From: an uncultured Pelagibacteraceae bacterium
Lineage (GTDB): Bacteria > Pseudomonadota > Alphaproteobacteria > Pelagibacterales > Pelagibacteraceae
Reading direction: 5' to 3'
NCBI GenBank assembly: GCA_902627935.1
Contig: CACOLA010000004.1
Span: forward strand, 1 to 64,000
Length of the DNA: 64,000 nt
Below the pieces are notes generated by a model. That model did not search any database, was not told where the DNA came from, and saw nothing but the letters and a program-made list of their open reading frames with translations. Every line of letters begins with the position of its first letter. Positions within the stretch are counted from its first letter, which is position 1. Shown here one piece after another: positions 9,726-18,016 of the stretch. The translations under genes and the position numbers were made by a program.

Positions 9726-10511
9726 CTAATTATTAATAAAATTTTTAATATTTATATTAACATCATCTGCATATTCTATACTACAAAGATGTTTTCCATT
9801 TTGTATTTCAATATAAGTAGAATTAACAAGGTCTTTAACCAATTTTTTAGACATTGCTGGAGTTGAACCAACATCATCCGAACCAGTCATTACTAAAGTT
9901 TTTCTATCTATCTTTTTAACAGCTTCAAAATTATCATAATGATTAGCAAATAACTCATAAGCTTTAAGAAAGTTTTTGTGATCCTTTGGTCCTTTATTTA
10001 AGATATTCATGAATAAATCATAAGTTTTTGGATTATCTTTAAGAAACTTTTCACTAAACCATCTTTTTAAAGCTTGGTTAGAAATTGGTTTATTTAATTT
10101 TGCTTGATTATATCTATCCAATACAAGAGATCTTTCTTGATCTGATCTTTTGTAAGCAGTGCCAATTAATATTAGTTTTTCAACTTTTTTTTGAAAATGT
10201 GATGAAAAATCTATAGCAATTAAAGATCCTAAAGAAAAACCTATAAGATTTATTTTTTCTATCTTTAAATGTAATAAAATTTCCAAAAGTTGGTTAGAAA
10301 AATCTTTAAGATTTAACTTATCTTTTTTACACGGTGTCTTTCCATGACCCAATAAATCATAAGTTAAAGTTGAATATTCATTGAAGTAATTTACTTGATG
10401 ATTCCACATTTGATGATCAAGACCAACTCCATGGATAAAGACGAGAGGGACAGTATCTTTTTCATTAAATAAATAACAATTTTGATTTGGATCAAAATTT
10501 AGAGACATCAA
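9726..10511 (-). CDS. alpha/beta hydrolase (PcaD/RutD-like fold)
   Basis: A 261-residue soluble alpha/beta hydrolase. The nucleophile elbow is GFSLG (91-95, Ser93). The oxyanion-hole segment FIHGVGLDHQMW is at about 25-36, the likely acid is Asp212 or Asp213 in TGSDDVGST, and His241 in NGKHL completes the triad. Overall layout resembles enol-lactonases and carboxylesterases such as PcaD. It begins one base after the end of the PF06684 gene and is followed directly by the ALDH gene, so it probably hydrolyses an ester, lactone or amide intermediate made by the upstream monooxygenase. Confidence 0.8.
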   Translation of the reverse strand: MMSLNFDPNQNCYLFNEKDTVPLVFIHGVGLDHQMWNHQVNYFNEYSTLTYDLLGHGKTPCKKDKLNLKDFSNQLLEILLHLKIEKINLIGFSLGSLIAIDFSSHFQKKVEKLILIGTAYKRSDQERSLVLDRYNQAKLNKPISNQALKRWFSEKFLKDNPKTYDLFMNILNKGPKDHKNFLKAYELFANHYDNFEAVKKIDRKTLVMTGSDDVGSTPAMSKKLVKDLVNSTYIEIQNGKHLCSIEYADDVNINIKNFINN

Positions 10512-10512
10512 A

Positions 10513-11100
10513 TTATTTGGGATCTAATCCCATTTCTTTCATATCTTGATAACGATCTCCAGTTCTCGCATGTGCTCTACCACTTGATGCACCACCAATT
10601 GCAATTACAATTTCATCATCAAATGGAGCATCATGAATAGTAAATTCGTGAGTAAGATAATATGGTCTCAAACCAGAATCTGTCTTATGCATCATTGGAA
10701 TAGATATTTTAGATCCTGCTGGACCCCTTGTGTTTGTAAAACTTAAATATGAAGTACCACCAACAGCATCTCTAAATTTATTACCAAATCTTAAAGTATG
10801 AATAAAAGCTGATGCATGTTCTATTTCACCATTCAAACCTACAGTCCCAGCTTTTCCATAAGCTAAAATTTTTTCAGATGATCCAATTTCTTTAATTAAT
10901 TCTGGAACTAATGTATCACCAAGTTTTGGAGCTAAATCTAAAATGATTGGTTTTAAATCTTCAACAAATCCTTGTCCTGCCCAAGGATTTTTAAATACAG
11001 CTGCTACTGAAACCATTAAAACTGGTTCTTTCGCTTCCTTTCCACCTTCAATAAAGGTTTTATCTACAAACTTTGTAAATTTCCTTAATTCAAGTTTCAC
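10513..11100 (-). CDS. PF06684 'amino acid synthesis' family protein (DUF1185)
   Basis: A 195-residue cytosolic protein recognised as the PF06684 family, annotated historically as amino acid synthesis, with no firmly known reaction as far as I know. It has a conserved pattern of VSVAAVFKNPWAGQG near residues 31-45, YGKAGTVGLNGEIEHASAF and a late AIGGASSGRAHARTGDRYQD motif that looks like an active-site loop. Its start shares one base with the stop of the luciferase-like monooxygenase gene, implying translational coupling. The context suggests a hydrolase or isomerase role on a cyclic or amide intermediate, which is inference only. Confidence 0.72.
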   Translation of the reverse strand: MKLELRKFTKFVDKTFIEGGKEAKEPVLMVSVAAVFKNPWAGQGFVEDLKPIILDLAPKLGDTLVPELIKEIGSSEKILAYGKAGTVGLNGEIEHASAFIHTLRFGNKFRDAVGGTSYLSFTNTRGPAGSKISIPMMHKTDSGLRPYYLTHEFTIHDAPFDDEIVIAIGGASSGRAHARTGDRYQDMKEMGLDPK

Positions 11101-12266
11101 TAACTAGCTTTCTCTATATCGTCGTTGTCAAAGTTTATTTTAGGTATCACCTCGTCATTAAAAAGTTTTATACTTCTCATACATGCTTTGTGATCAATTC
11201 CAGGAAAGTTTGACCAAACTTGTAAGTTTTGTAAATTTAATTCTGATTTTAATTCATTAATTTTATTAACTACATACTCAGGAGTGCCAAATAATAGATT
11301 TCTTTTATGTAAGAAATCATAATTAAGAAGATCTAATTTGTGCTTTGTCTCTGGTAATTTTTCACCTGGATCCATATGATTTCCTAATCCTCTCCAGTGG
11401 CAAACCCATCTCATATAATTTATAATGTGTTCTCCAGCTAATTTTTCTGCTTCCTCCATAGTTTCTGCAACAAACATGTCTCTAACTAAAGAAATTCCTT
11501 CCCCTAGTGGAACATCTCTATTTTCCGCTTTGGATTTTGCATCTCTATATATCTCAAATCTTTTCTTTAAAGCTTTAACAGTAGGTATCCACATTATAGT
11601 GTTAAGACCATTTTGTGCCGCCCATTCAATTGATCTTGCACCATCTACAACCTGCCAAATTGGAGGATGAGGCGCTTGTTTTGGTTTTGGAACAATACTT
11701 ATTTTTTTAATTTCATTTGTTTTTGTATCTAAAAACTTTTCACTCGGTGGACTCATATCATGCTGCCAAATAAAATTTGGTGACGGATAAGTATAAAATT
11801 CACCCTTATGACTAAAAAATTCTTCAGTCCAAGCTTTTTTCATTATAGTTAATGTTTCTTCAAATAATCTAAAGTTTTTAGCCTGATCTTTAAGGTCAGC
11901 TTCTTTATTCATATTAATAGCTTCTCTTCCATAAATGCCTCTACCTATTCCCACTTCGACTCTTCCATTTGATAATTGATCTAATAAAGCGATGTCTTCT
12001 GCTAATCTTATTGGGTTATGGAAAGTGATAACATTACAAGCTTGCCCTATTCTTATTTGTTTAGTTCTTGCAGCTGCGTCAACACCCATCATTATAGGGT
12101 TTGTGCAAGACTCCATTCCTTCATGATTAAAGTGATGCTCTGTGTACCAAATAGAGTTCCAATTATTTTCATCACAATATGTAGTTATCTCCTTAGTTTC
12201 ATCTAATAATTGTTGATAGGGTTTATGATCCCAGTTTGTGGTATTGCAAAAGTAACCAAATTTCAT
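11100..12266 (-). CDS. LLM-class flavin-dependent monooxygenase
   Basis: A 388-residue member of the bacterial-luciferase-like (PF00296) oxidoreductases, TIM barrels that use reduced FMN or F420. Visible landmarks are MKFGYFCNTTNWD, WYTEHHF, the RIGQACNVITFHNPIRLAEDIA barrel region (in two parts around 70-95) and LSNGRVEVGIGRG. The ATG at 12266 is preceded by a near-perfect Shine-Dalgarno, AAGGAGGT (complement of 12272-12279), unusually strong for this genome. It heads the minus-strand operon and probably performs the opening oxygenation. No flavin reductase is adjacent. Confidence 0.85.
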   Translation of the reverse strand: MKFGYFCNTTNWDHKPYQQLLDETKEITTYCDENNWNSIWYTEHHFNHEGMESCTNPIMMGVDAAARTKQIRIGQACNVITFHNPIRLAEDIALLDQLSNGRVEVGIGRGIYGREAINMNKEADLKDQAKNFRLFEETLTIMKKAWTEEFFSHKGEFYTYPSPNFIWQHDMSPPSEKFLDTKTNEIKKISIVPKPKQAPHPPIWQVVDGARSIEWAAQNGLNTIMWIPTVKALKKRFEIYRDAKSKAENRDVPLGEGISLVRDMFVAETMEEAEKLAGEHIINYMRWVCHWRGLGNHMDPGEKLPETKHKLDLLNYDFLHKRNLLFGTPEYVVNKINELKSELNLQNLQVWSNFPGIDHKACMRSIKLFNDEVIPKINFDNDDIEKAS

Positions 12267-12363
12267 TCGAACCTCCTTAAATAATTAAATCTAAGACGAT
12301 CGATCCCACTTTCGTATTTTGTAAATATCGACGAGTTATGTATCGCTTAAAGAAGACTGTAAT

Positions 12364-12392
12364 TTAACTAGACTATTTAATCAATATATATT
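12364..12392 (+). promoter_or_regulatory. candidate sigma-70 promoter for the EutA-like/DoeA-like operon
   Basis: In the 140-base divergent gap (12267-12406) between the monooxygenase and EutA-like genes, TTAACT (12364-12369) and TATATT (12387-12392) are spaced by 17 bases, 14 bases before the ATG at 12407. In DNA this AT-rich, such matches occur by chance, so this is only a candidate. The rest of the gap shows no RNA gene or clear hairpin. Confidence 0.3.
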
Positions 12393-12406
12393 TAATCAAG
12401 TTTTAA

Positions 12407-13150
12407 ATGAAATTAACTAAGGTAGAACCAAAATATCTAAAAAAGCATAATCCTAGAGTGGGGCTAATCACATTGTCTAGTGATTTAAGAATTGAAAAAG
12501 ATTTCAATAAAATAATTTATGATAAGGACATCGATTTATACTGTAATAGAATAAAATCTTATAACCCTTTAACAAATGAAACATTAAAAAAAATGGCAGA
12601 CGATATTCCAAAGGTTACTGAAAATATTTTGCCTGATCAAAAATTGGATTGTGTTGCCTATGGATGTACTTCAGGAACAATTGCTGTAGGGTATCAGTCA
12701 ATTTTTGAGAAAGTAAATTTAGCAAAACCGAACACCAAAGTTACAACACCAATAACTTCAGCTTTAAAGGCTTTTAAAATTTTAAAGATTAAAAGATTAT
12801 CAATTTTTACTCCTTATACAGATGAGATAAATCAATCTGTGATTAACTATTTTAAAAAAGAAAATATAGAAATTGTTGAACTTTCTTATTTTGACATAGC
12901 TTCAGATTTAGATATTGGCAAAGTTGATCCCCAACATGTTTTTGATACACTTACAAAAATAGATTTAACTAACAGTGATGCTCTTTTTGTTTCTTGCACT
13001 GCATTACCAGTACTCACAATAATTAATGAATTAGAAAAAAAAATTAGCAAAGTTGTTTTATCAAGTAACCAAACTTTAATTTGGGACACTCTTAAGGAAA
13101 TAAATTATGATGATAAAGTTGAGGGATTTGGTGAATTATTTAATAATTAA
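12407..13150 (+). CDS. Asp/Glu racemase superfamily protein (EutA / maleate isomerase-like)
   Basis: A 247-residue cytosolic protein of the family that includes maleate cis-trans isomerase, arylmalonate decarboxylase and the ectoine-utilisation protein EutA. The two active-site cysteines are in place: Cys87 in VAYGCTSGT and Cys197 in FVSCTALPVL, flanking the pseudo-symmetric lobes. The next gene, 3 bases on, encodes an ectoine-hydrolase-like protein, and EutA and EutD/DoeA genes occur together in known ectoine operons, so the EutA reading is favoured over maleate isomerase. It has not been shown which compound this copy acts on. Confidence 0.72.
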   Translation: MKLTKVEPKYLKKHNPRVGLITLSSDLRIEKDFNKIIYDKDIDLYCNRIKSYNPLTNETLKKMADDIPKVTENILPDQKLDCVAYGCTSGTIAVGYQSIFEKVNLAKPNTKVTTPITSALKAFKILKIKRLSIFTPYTDEINQSVINYFKKENIEIVELSYFDIASDLDIGKVDPQHVFDTLTKIDLTNSDALFVSCTALPVLTIINELEKKISKVVLSSNQTLIWDTLKEINYDDKVEGFGELFNN

Positions 13151-13153
13151 ATT

Positions 13154-14323
13154 ATGAATTTTACCAATGAAGAATACAAATCAAGATTAAAAAAAGTTCA
13201 AGCTTCAATGCAGAAAAAAGGTATTGAGCTTTTAATCTCACAAGACCCATCTAACATGAATTACTTGACCGGTTATGATGCTTGGTCATTTTATTATGCT
13301 CAATGTGTAGTAGTACATGTTAATGCTGAAGAGCCAATTTGTTTTGTTAGAAATCAAGATGCAGGTGGTGCATATATTAAAACTTGTCTTAAAGATGAAA
13401 ATATAATTAAGTATCATGAGAAATATATTCATACTTGGCCATTACATCCTTATGATGCCCTTGTAGATCTTATTAAAGAAAGAAAATGGGACAAACTTTC
13501 TATAGGACTAGAAATGGACAGTCATTATTTCACAGCTTATTGTTATGAAAAAATTAAACAAGGTTTACCTAATGCTAAAGTTCTAGATTGTGAAAGATTG
13601 GTCAATTGGGTGAGAGTTGTTAAATCAGATGCTGAAATAAAGTTTATGAAAGCAGCAGCTCAAATTACTGAATTAGGAATGAAGAAGGCTTTTGATGCTA
13701 TTAGTCCTGGAGTAAGACAGTGCGATGCAGTTTCAGAAATTTATAAAACATTAATAAAAGGAACGCCTGAATTTGGGGGTGATTATTCATCTATAGTGCC
13801 AATGATACCAACCGGAAAAGGCACATCGGCTTCACACTTAACTTGGTCAGAAGATAAGTTTGTGGATGGAGAAGCTACAATTATTGAATTATCAGGAGTT
13901 AATAAGAAATATCATTGTCCAATGGCTAGAACAGTTTTACTTGGAAAACCTGATCAAAAGAAAATAGATACAATGAAGAAAACTAATGAAGCACTTCAAG
14001 CTGGTATTGATTTAGTAAAAGCTGGCAATACTGCAGATGATGTTGCTCAAGCTTTTTGGAAAGTATTAGATAAATATGGAATTGAAAAGACTTCAAGAAC
14101 TGGTTATTCGATTGGTATTGGTTATCCACCAGATTGGGGTGAACATACTCTAAATATATCAAAAGGTGACATGACCGTATTACAACCTAACGTTACTTTT
14201 CATATGATTGCTGTAATGCAATTTGGAAATTGGGGAGTAGAAGCATCTGAAGCAATTAGAGTTACTGATAAAGGTTCTGAACTATTTTGTAATTTTTCTA
14301 AAGAACTTCACATTAAAAGCTAG
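13154..14323 (+). CDS. M24 creatinase-fold hydrolase, ectoine hydrolase (DoeA/EutD)-like
   Basis: A 389-residue two-domain pita-bread protein with a creatinase-type N-terminal domain (NYLTGYDAWSFY at 36-47) and an M24 C-terminal domain. The metal ligands of true aminopeptidases are replaced: Glu245 and Pro257 sit where the two Asp residues belong, and Tyr318 where the GHGIG histidine belongs. Loss of the metal site is typical of creatinase and of EutD/DoeA, as is the TGYSIGIGYPPDWGE segment (316-330). Family knowledge thus points to hydrolysis of ectoine or a related cyclic amidine. The adjacent EutA-like gene and ABC transporter support an uptake-and-breakdown role. A DMSP lyase (DddP) reading is less likely for lack of the metal site. 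Confidence 0.65.
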   Translation: MNFTNEEYKSRLKKVQASMQKKGIELLISQDPSNMNYLTGYDAWSFYYAQCVVVHVNAEEPICFVRNQDAGGAYIKTCLKDENIIKYHEKYIHTWPLHPYDALVDLIKERKWDKLSIGLEMDSHYFTAYCYEKIKQGLPNAKVLDCERLVNWVRVVKSDAEIKFMKAAAQITELGMKKAFDAISPGVRQCDAVSEIYKTLIKGTPEFGGDYSSIVPMIPTGKGTSASHLTWSEDKFVDGEATIIELSGVNKKYHCPMARTVLLGKPDQKKIDTMKKTNEALQAGIDLVKAGNTADDVAQAFWKVLDKYGIEKTSRTGYSIGIGYPPDWGEHTLNISKGDMTVLQPNVTFHMIAVMQFGNWGVEASEAIRVTDKGSELFCNFSKELHIKS

Positions 14324-14378
14324 TTATTAAGGGTTGATATTTACTGCCACAAATGTTTTAAATTCAAAAATTATTTCA

Positions 14379-15458
14379 ATGAATAAAGAATTCGTCAAAT
14401 TTGATAAAGTAGACAAGAGTTACGATGGAAAAGTTCTAGTTGTTAAAGATTTACAATTAGATATTGCCGAAGGTGAGTTTGTAACTATGTTAGGACCTTC
14501 TGGTTCTGGTAAAACAACTTGTTTAATGATGTTAGCGGGATTTGAAACACCAACTCATGGTGAGATATATTTAGACGGAAAAGCAATCTCAAGTATTCCT
14601 CCTCATAAAAGAGGTATTGGAATGGTATTTCAAAACTATGCTTTATTTCCACACATGACTGTATACGAAAATTTAGCATTTCCATTAAGGGTTAGAAAAA
14701 TTCCAAAAGATGATGCAGATAAAAAAATTGATAAAGCTTTATCGATGGTATCTCTTCAGGGATTTGCATCAAGAATGCCAGGTCAATTATCTGGTGGACA
14801 GCAACAAAGGGTAGCGGTAGCAAGATCTTTGGTTTTTGATCCACAATTGGTACTTATGGACGAACCACTTGGAGCTTTAGATAAAAATTTAAGAGAGAGT
14901 ATGCAGTATGAAATCAAACATATTCACGAGAGTATAGGGGTAACAGTTGTTTATGTTACCCACGATCAAAGTGAAGCACTTACTATGTCAAACCGTATTG
15001 CAGTATTTAATGATGGTAAAGTACAACAGCTTTCTAGTCCTGATGAGCTGTATGAAAAACCAGTTAACTCATTTGTTGCAGAATTTATTGGAGAAAATAA
15101 TACATTTGCTGGAGAAGTTTCGGATATTTCTGGAGGAAAATGCAAAGTCAAATTGTCAAATGCAGAAATATTAGCAAATCCAATTTCTGTTAAAGGTAAA
15201 GGGGAGCGAACAACTGTTTCCTTAAGACCCGAAAGAGCTTTAATAAACCCCGGTGAAAAAATGGATAATATACATGCTGGAAAAATTGAAGAAGTAATTT
15301 ACCATGGAGATCATACGAGAGTAAGGATTAATTTGTTAGGCAATCCTGAATTTATATTAAAAGTTCCAAACAGCTCATCAAATATGGATATTAAACTTGG
15401 AAATGAAATTAAGATTGGCTGGAACAGTGAAGACGCACGTGCTCTAGACCCTAAATAG
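14379..15458 (+). CDS. ABC transporter ATP-binding protein, PotA-type
   Basis: ATPase subunit of a PotABCD/AfuABC-type importer. The frame opens at a TTG (14334), but the ATG at 14379 gives the normal start MNKEFVKFDKV and a 359-residue protein. Walker A GPSGSGKTT is at 39-47, followed by the Q-loop FQNYALFPHM, the signature LSGGQQQR and Walker B LVLMDEP. A TOBE regulatory domain fills the last 110 residues. It precedes the binding-protein and two permease genes, completing one transporter. The substrate class of this family is polyamines, Fe3+ or other small cations and organics. Confidence 0.93.
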   Translation: MNKEFVKFDKVDKSYDGKVLVVKDLQLDIAEGEFVTMLGPSGSGKTTCLMMLAGFETPTHGEIYLDGKAISSIPPHKRGIGMVFQNYALFPHMTVYENLAFPLRVRKIPKDDADKKIDKALSMVSLQGFASRMPGQLSGGQQQRVAVARSLVFDPQLVLMDEPLGALDKNLRESMQYEIKHIHESIGVTVVYVTHDQSEALTMSNRIAVFNDGKVQQLSSPDELYEKPVNSFVAEFIGENNTFAGEVSDISGGKCKVKLSNAEILANPISVKGKGERTTVSLRPERALINPGEKMDNIHAGKIEEVIYHGDHTRVRINLLGNPEFILKVPNSSSNMDIKLGNEIKIGWNSEDARALDPK

Positions 15459-15499
15459 ACAACCCTCAATTCTCTCATAATAATTAGTAAAAAGGCCTG

Positions 15500-15528
15500 T
15501 TGACTCTCTTCTCTGAAGTTGTTTTAAT
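15500..15528 (+). promoter_or_regulatory. sigma-70 promoter upstream of the substrate-binding protein gene
   Basis: TTGACT (15500-15505) and TTTAAT (15523-15528) are separated by exactly 17 bases, 30 bases before the ATG, in the 100-base gap between the ATPase and binding-protein genes. A 14-base perfect palindrome TTTAAACGTTTAAA (15535-15548) lies between the -10 box and the GGAGG ribosome site, where an operator could act. The spacing makes this the best-looking promoter in the window along with that of tmoX. Confidence 0.6.
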
Positions 15529-15558
15529 TAGTTTTTTAAACGTTTAAACGGAGGAATA

Positions 15559-16686
15559 ATGAAAAAACTAAGTAAAATATTACTAGCTATTTCTTTTGTA
15601 CTTTCACTAACTACTTCAGCATTTGCAACTACAGTAACTGCAGTGTCATGGGGTGGGGCTTATACTGAGTCTCAAAAGTTAGGTTATGGTGATCCTACTG
15701 CTAAAAAACTAGGCATTAACATTGCCTGGGTTGATTATTCAGGTGGTTTATCAGAAATCAAAGCACAAAAAGAAGCTGGAAAGATCACGTGGGATATAAT
15801 CGACGTGTTCGCAATGGATACTATCACTGGATGTGATGAAGGTTTATTTGTTGAATTTGATTTTGACAAAGACTTTCCACCAGCTCCAGATGGAACTCCA
15901 GCAAGTAAAGATTTCTTTACTGCAATGCCAAGTAAATGTGCTGTAGGAAATATTTTATATTCTTGGAACTACGCTTATAACACTGAAAACGTTAAAGGTA
16001 CTCCAAAGACTATCAAAGATTTCTTTAACACAAAGAAATTCCCTGGAAAAAGAGCTATCTACAAAAGCGCTTTAACTAATTTAGAGATCGCTTTAGCTGC
16101 AGATGGTATCAAGCCAGGTAAAGGCGGAGCAAAAATCTACAAAGCTTTAGAAACAGAAAAAGGTGTTGAAAGAGCGATGAACAAGATCAAAGAATTATGT
16201 ACAGATCCACAAGGTGGATGTGTATTTTGGTCTGCAGGTGCTCAACCACCAGAACTGTTAGTATCAGGTGAAGTAGTAATGGCTACTGGTTGGAACGGTA
16301 GATTCTTCAATGCAGAAATTGGAGAAGGTGCACCAATCAAACAAGTTTGGGATGGCCAAGGTCTTGATTACGAATATTTCGTACAAGTTAAAGGTGGACC
16401 AAACGATGCTAATGGTATGGCTAAAAAAGCTTTAGCTATGATGACTAGTTCTGAAATGTTAGCAGGAAGTGCTAAATACATCGCATATGCTCCTTGGAGA
16501 AAATCTTCAATTGGTATTATGGAAAAAGGTGAGCCTTGGTATAAAGATGGTAAGACTAACATGGTACCACAAATGCCAACTGCACCGGCTAACACTAAAA
16601 ACTACTTCCTAGTAGATCCAATTTTCTGGGCTGACAACGGTACAGAGCTTGGTGAAAAATGGGAAGCTATGAAAGCTGGTCTATAA
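15559..16686 (+). CDS. periplasmic substrate-binding protein, PotD-like
   Basis: A 375-residue secreted solute-binding protein of the PotD/extracellular family 6-8 group. A signal peptide (residues 1-23, cleaved after AFA) is followed by VTAVSWGGAYTESQK, the usual first strand of this family. GGAGG at 15550-15554 is a strong ribosome site, and codons are more GC-rich than in neighbouring genes, as expected for an abundant protein. It has its own promoter and is followed by a strong hairpin before the permeases, so it is probably made in excess over the membrane parts. The ligand may be a polyamine or a compound broken down by the adjacent EutA/DoeA-like enzymes. Confidence 0.9.
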   Translation: MKKLSKILLAISFVLSLTTSAFATTVTAVSWGGAYTESQKLGYGDPTAKKLGINIAWVDYSGGLSEIKAQKEAGKITWDIIDVFAMDTITGCDEGLFVEFDFDKDFPPAPDGTPASKDFFTAMPSKCAVGNILYSWNYAYNTENVKGTPKTIKDFFNTKKFPGKRAIYKSALTNLEIALAADGIKPGKGGAKIYKALETEKGVERAMNKIKELCTDPQGGCVFWSAGAQPPELLVSGEVVMATGWNGRFFNAEIGEGAPIKQVWDGQGLDYEYFVQVKGGPNDANGMAKKALAMMTSSEMLAGSAKYIAYAPWRKSSIGIMEKGEPWYKDGKTNMVPQMPTAPANTKNYFLVDPIFWADNGTELGEKWEAMKAGL

Positions 16687-16723
16687 TTTAAGTTTTATTA
16701 AACTTAATTATATATTATAATTT

Positions 16724-16754
16724 AAGGGCGGTTATTTATAACCGCCCTTTTTTA
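16724..16754 (+). terminator. intrinsic terminator/processing hairpin after the binding-protein gene
   Basis: A perfect 12-base inverted repeat (AAGGGCGGTTAT at 16724-16735 and its complement at 16738-16749) is followed by a T-rich run. Because the two arms are only 2 bases apart, the innermost pairs would open in practice. The next ATG is at 16758, only 9 bases after the right arm, so the permease genes must be reached by read-through. This would set the ratio of binding protein to permease. Confidence 0.85.
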
Positions 16755-16757
16755 TTA

Positions 16758-18011
16758 ATGAGCTCAGAAACTAAACAAATTCTAACTACTGACGGTATAC
16801 CTCTTGAGGTAAGCCTAAAGAAGGCAGAAAGAAAGAATAAGATTAAAGCTTTTCTGCTTGTTGCCCCTTTGTTATTTTTTTTAATTATCACTTATGTTTT
16901 TCCAATAGGCGATATGTTATTTAGAAGTGTTGATGATAAAATGGTAACACAAATGTTACCCAAAACATTTAAAGCAATGGAAAATTGGGATGGGCAAGAG
17001 TTGCCAGATGAAGAAGTTTTCGCAGCTTTTCATGAGGACTTTATAAAACTCGTTGAAGATAAACGAGAAGGTAAACTATCTACTCAATTAAATTACACAA
17101 AGAACGGGTTTAAAAGTATTATTAAAAAATTAAGAAGAGCATCTAAAAAATTTGAAGAGGGAAACTATAAAGAACAAATAATGGCAGTGCACAAAAGATG
17201 GGCTGATGTTGAGTACTGGAGAGCAATACAAAGAAGAGCCCCTGAATTTACAGGTCAAAAATATCTAAAAGGAATGGATATGTATGTTAATGAAGAAGGG
17301 AAAATAGTAAGCGTTGAAGAGGATAGGAGAATTCACAGAGTATTATGGTTAAGAACTCTGGAGATTGCATTCTTTGTGACGGTCTTTTGTTTTTTGATGG
17401 CTTATCCAATAGCTCATTTGTTAGCTACTCTACCAATGAAATATAGTAACTTATTAATGATCTGCGTACTGTTGCCGTTCTGGACTTCATTACTTGTAAG
17501 AACTGCCAGCTGGATGATTTTGTTACAACAACAAGGTATCGTAAATGATTTCTTTGTTGGAATAGGATTAGTAGCTGACGATAATAGGCCTGAGATGATG
17601 TATAACAAGACAGGGAGTTATGTTGCAATGACACAAATCTTGCTGCCATTTATGGTACTCCCATTATACAGTGTAATGAAAACTATCTCGCCAAGCTTAA
17701 TGAGAGCTGGAAAATCACTGGGTGGAACACCATTTGTAGCATTTTGGAAAGTTTATTTCCCATTGACGATCCCTGGAATAGGCGCAGGTTGCTTACTGGT
17801 ATTCATTTTAGCGATTGGTTATTACATTACGCCAGCTTTAGTTGGTGGTGCATCTGGGACTTTAATTAGTAACCAGATTGCCTTTCACATGAAAAGCACC
17901 CTAGACTGGAGTTTTGCATCTGCAATGGGATTAATGTTGTTAAGCGGAGTATTAGTGATTTATTGGCTTTATAACAAAATAGTAGGAATAGATAATATTA
18001 AATTAGGATAA
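16758..18011 (+). CDS. ABC transporter permease, PotB-type, with large periplasmic insert
   Basis: Membrane subunit of the importer. It has 417 residues against about 280 for PotB. The first helix (about 28-50, LLVAPLLFFLIITYVFP) is separated from the next (about 204-226) by some 150 mostly charged, helical residues containing RAS-KKFEEGN and KYLKGMDMY-like stretches. The remaining helices and the EAA-loop region (AGKSLGGTPFVAFWKVYFPLT) are normal. Long-insert permeases of this kind exist in other proteobacterial PotB-like transporters. It begins 9 bases after the terminator hairpin and is followed after 5 bases by the second permease. Confidence 0.9.
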   Translation: MSSETKQILTTDGIPLEVSLKKAERKNKIKAFLLVAPLLFFLIITYVFPIGDMLFRSVDDKMVTQMLPKTFKAMENWDGQELPDEEVFAAFHEDFIKLVEDKREGKLSTQLNYTKNGFKSIIKKLRRASKKFEEGNYKEQIMAVHKRWADVEYWRAIQRRAPEFTGQKYLKGMDMYVNEEGKIVSVEEDRRIHRVLWLRTLEIAFFVTVFCFLMAYPIAHLLATLPMKYSNLLMICVLLPFWTSLLVRTASWMILLQQQGIVNDFFVGIGLVADDNRPEMMYNKTGSYVAMTQILLPFMVLPLYSVMKTISPSLMRAGKSLGGTPFVAFWKVYFPLTIPGIGAGCLLVFILAIGYYITPALVGGASGTLISNQIAFHMKSTLDWSFASAMGLMLLSGVLVIYWLYNKIVGIDNIKLG

Positions 18012-18016
18012 TTAAG

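Noticed and set aside
11100-12266. Pyrimidine monooxygenase RutA with the alpha/beta hydrolase as RutD
   Set aside because: Family-level resemblance only: the N-terminal and central sequences do not look like RutA, and rutB, rutC and rutF partners are missing.
12267-12406. tRNA or small RNA in the largest gap
   Set aside because: No cloverleaf, T-loop motif or stable hairpin could be found; it reads as a divergent promoter region.
13154-14323. DMSP lyase DddP (also an M24 protein)
   Set aside because: DddP keeps the metal-binding Asp/His/Glu set, which is replaced here, and is longer than 389 residues.
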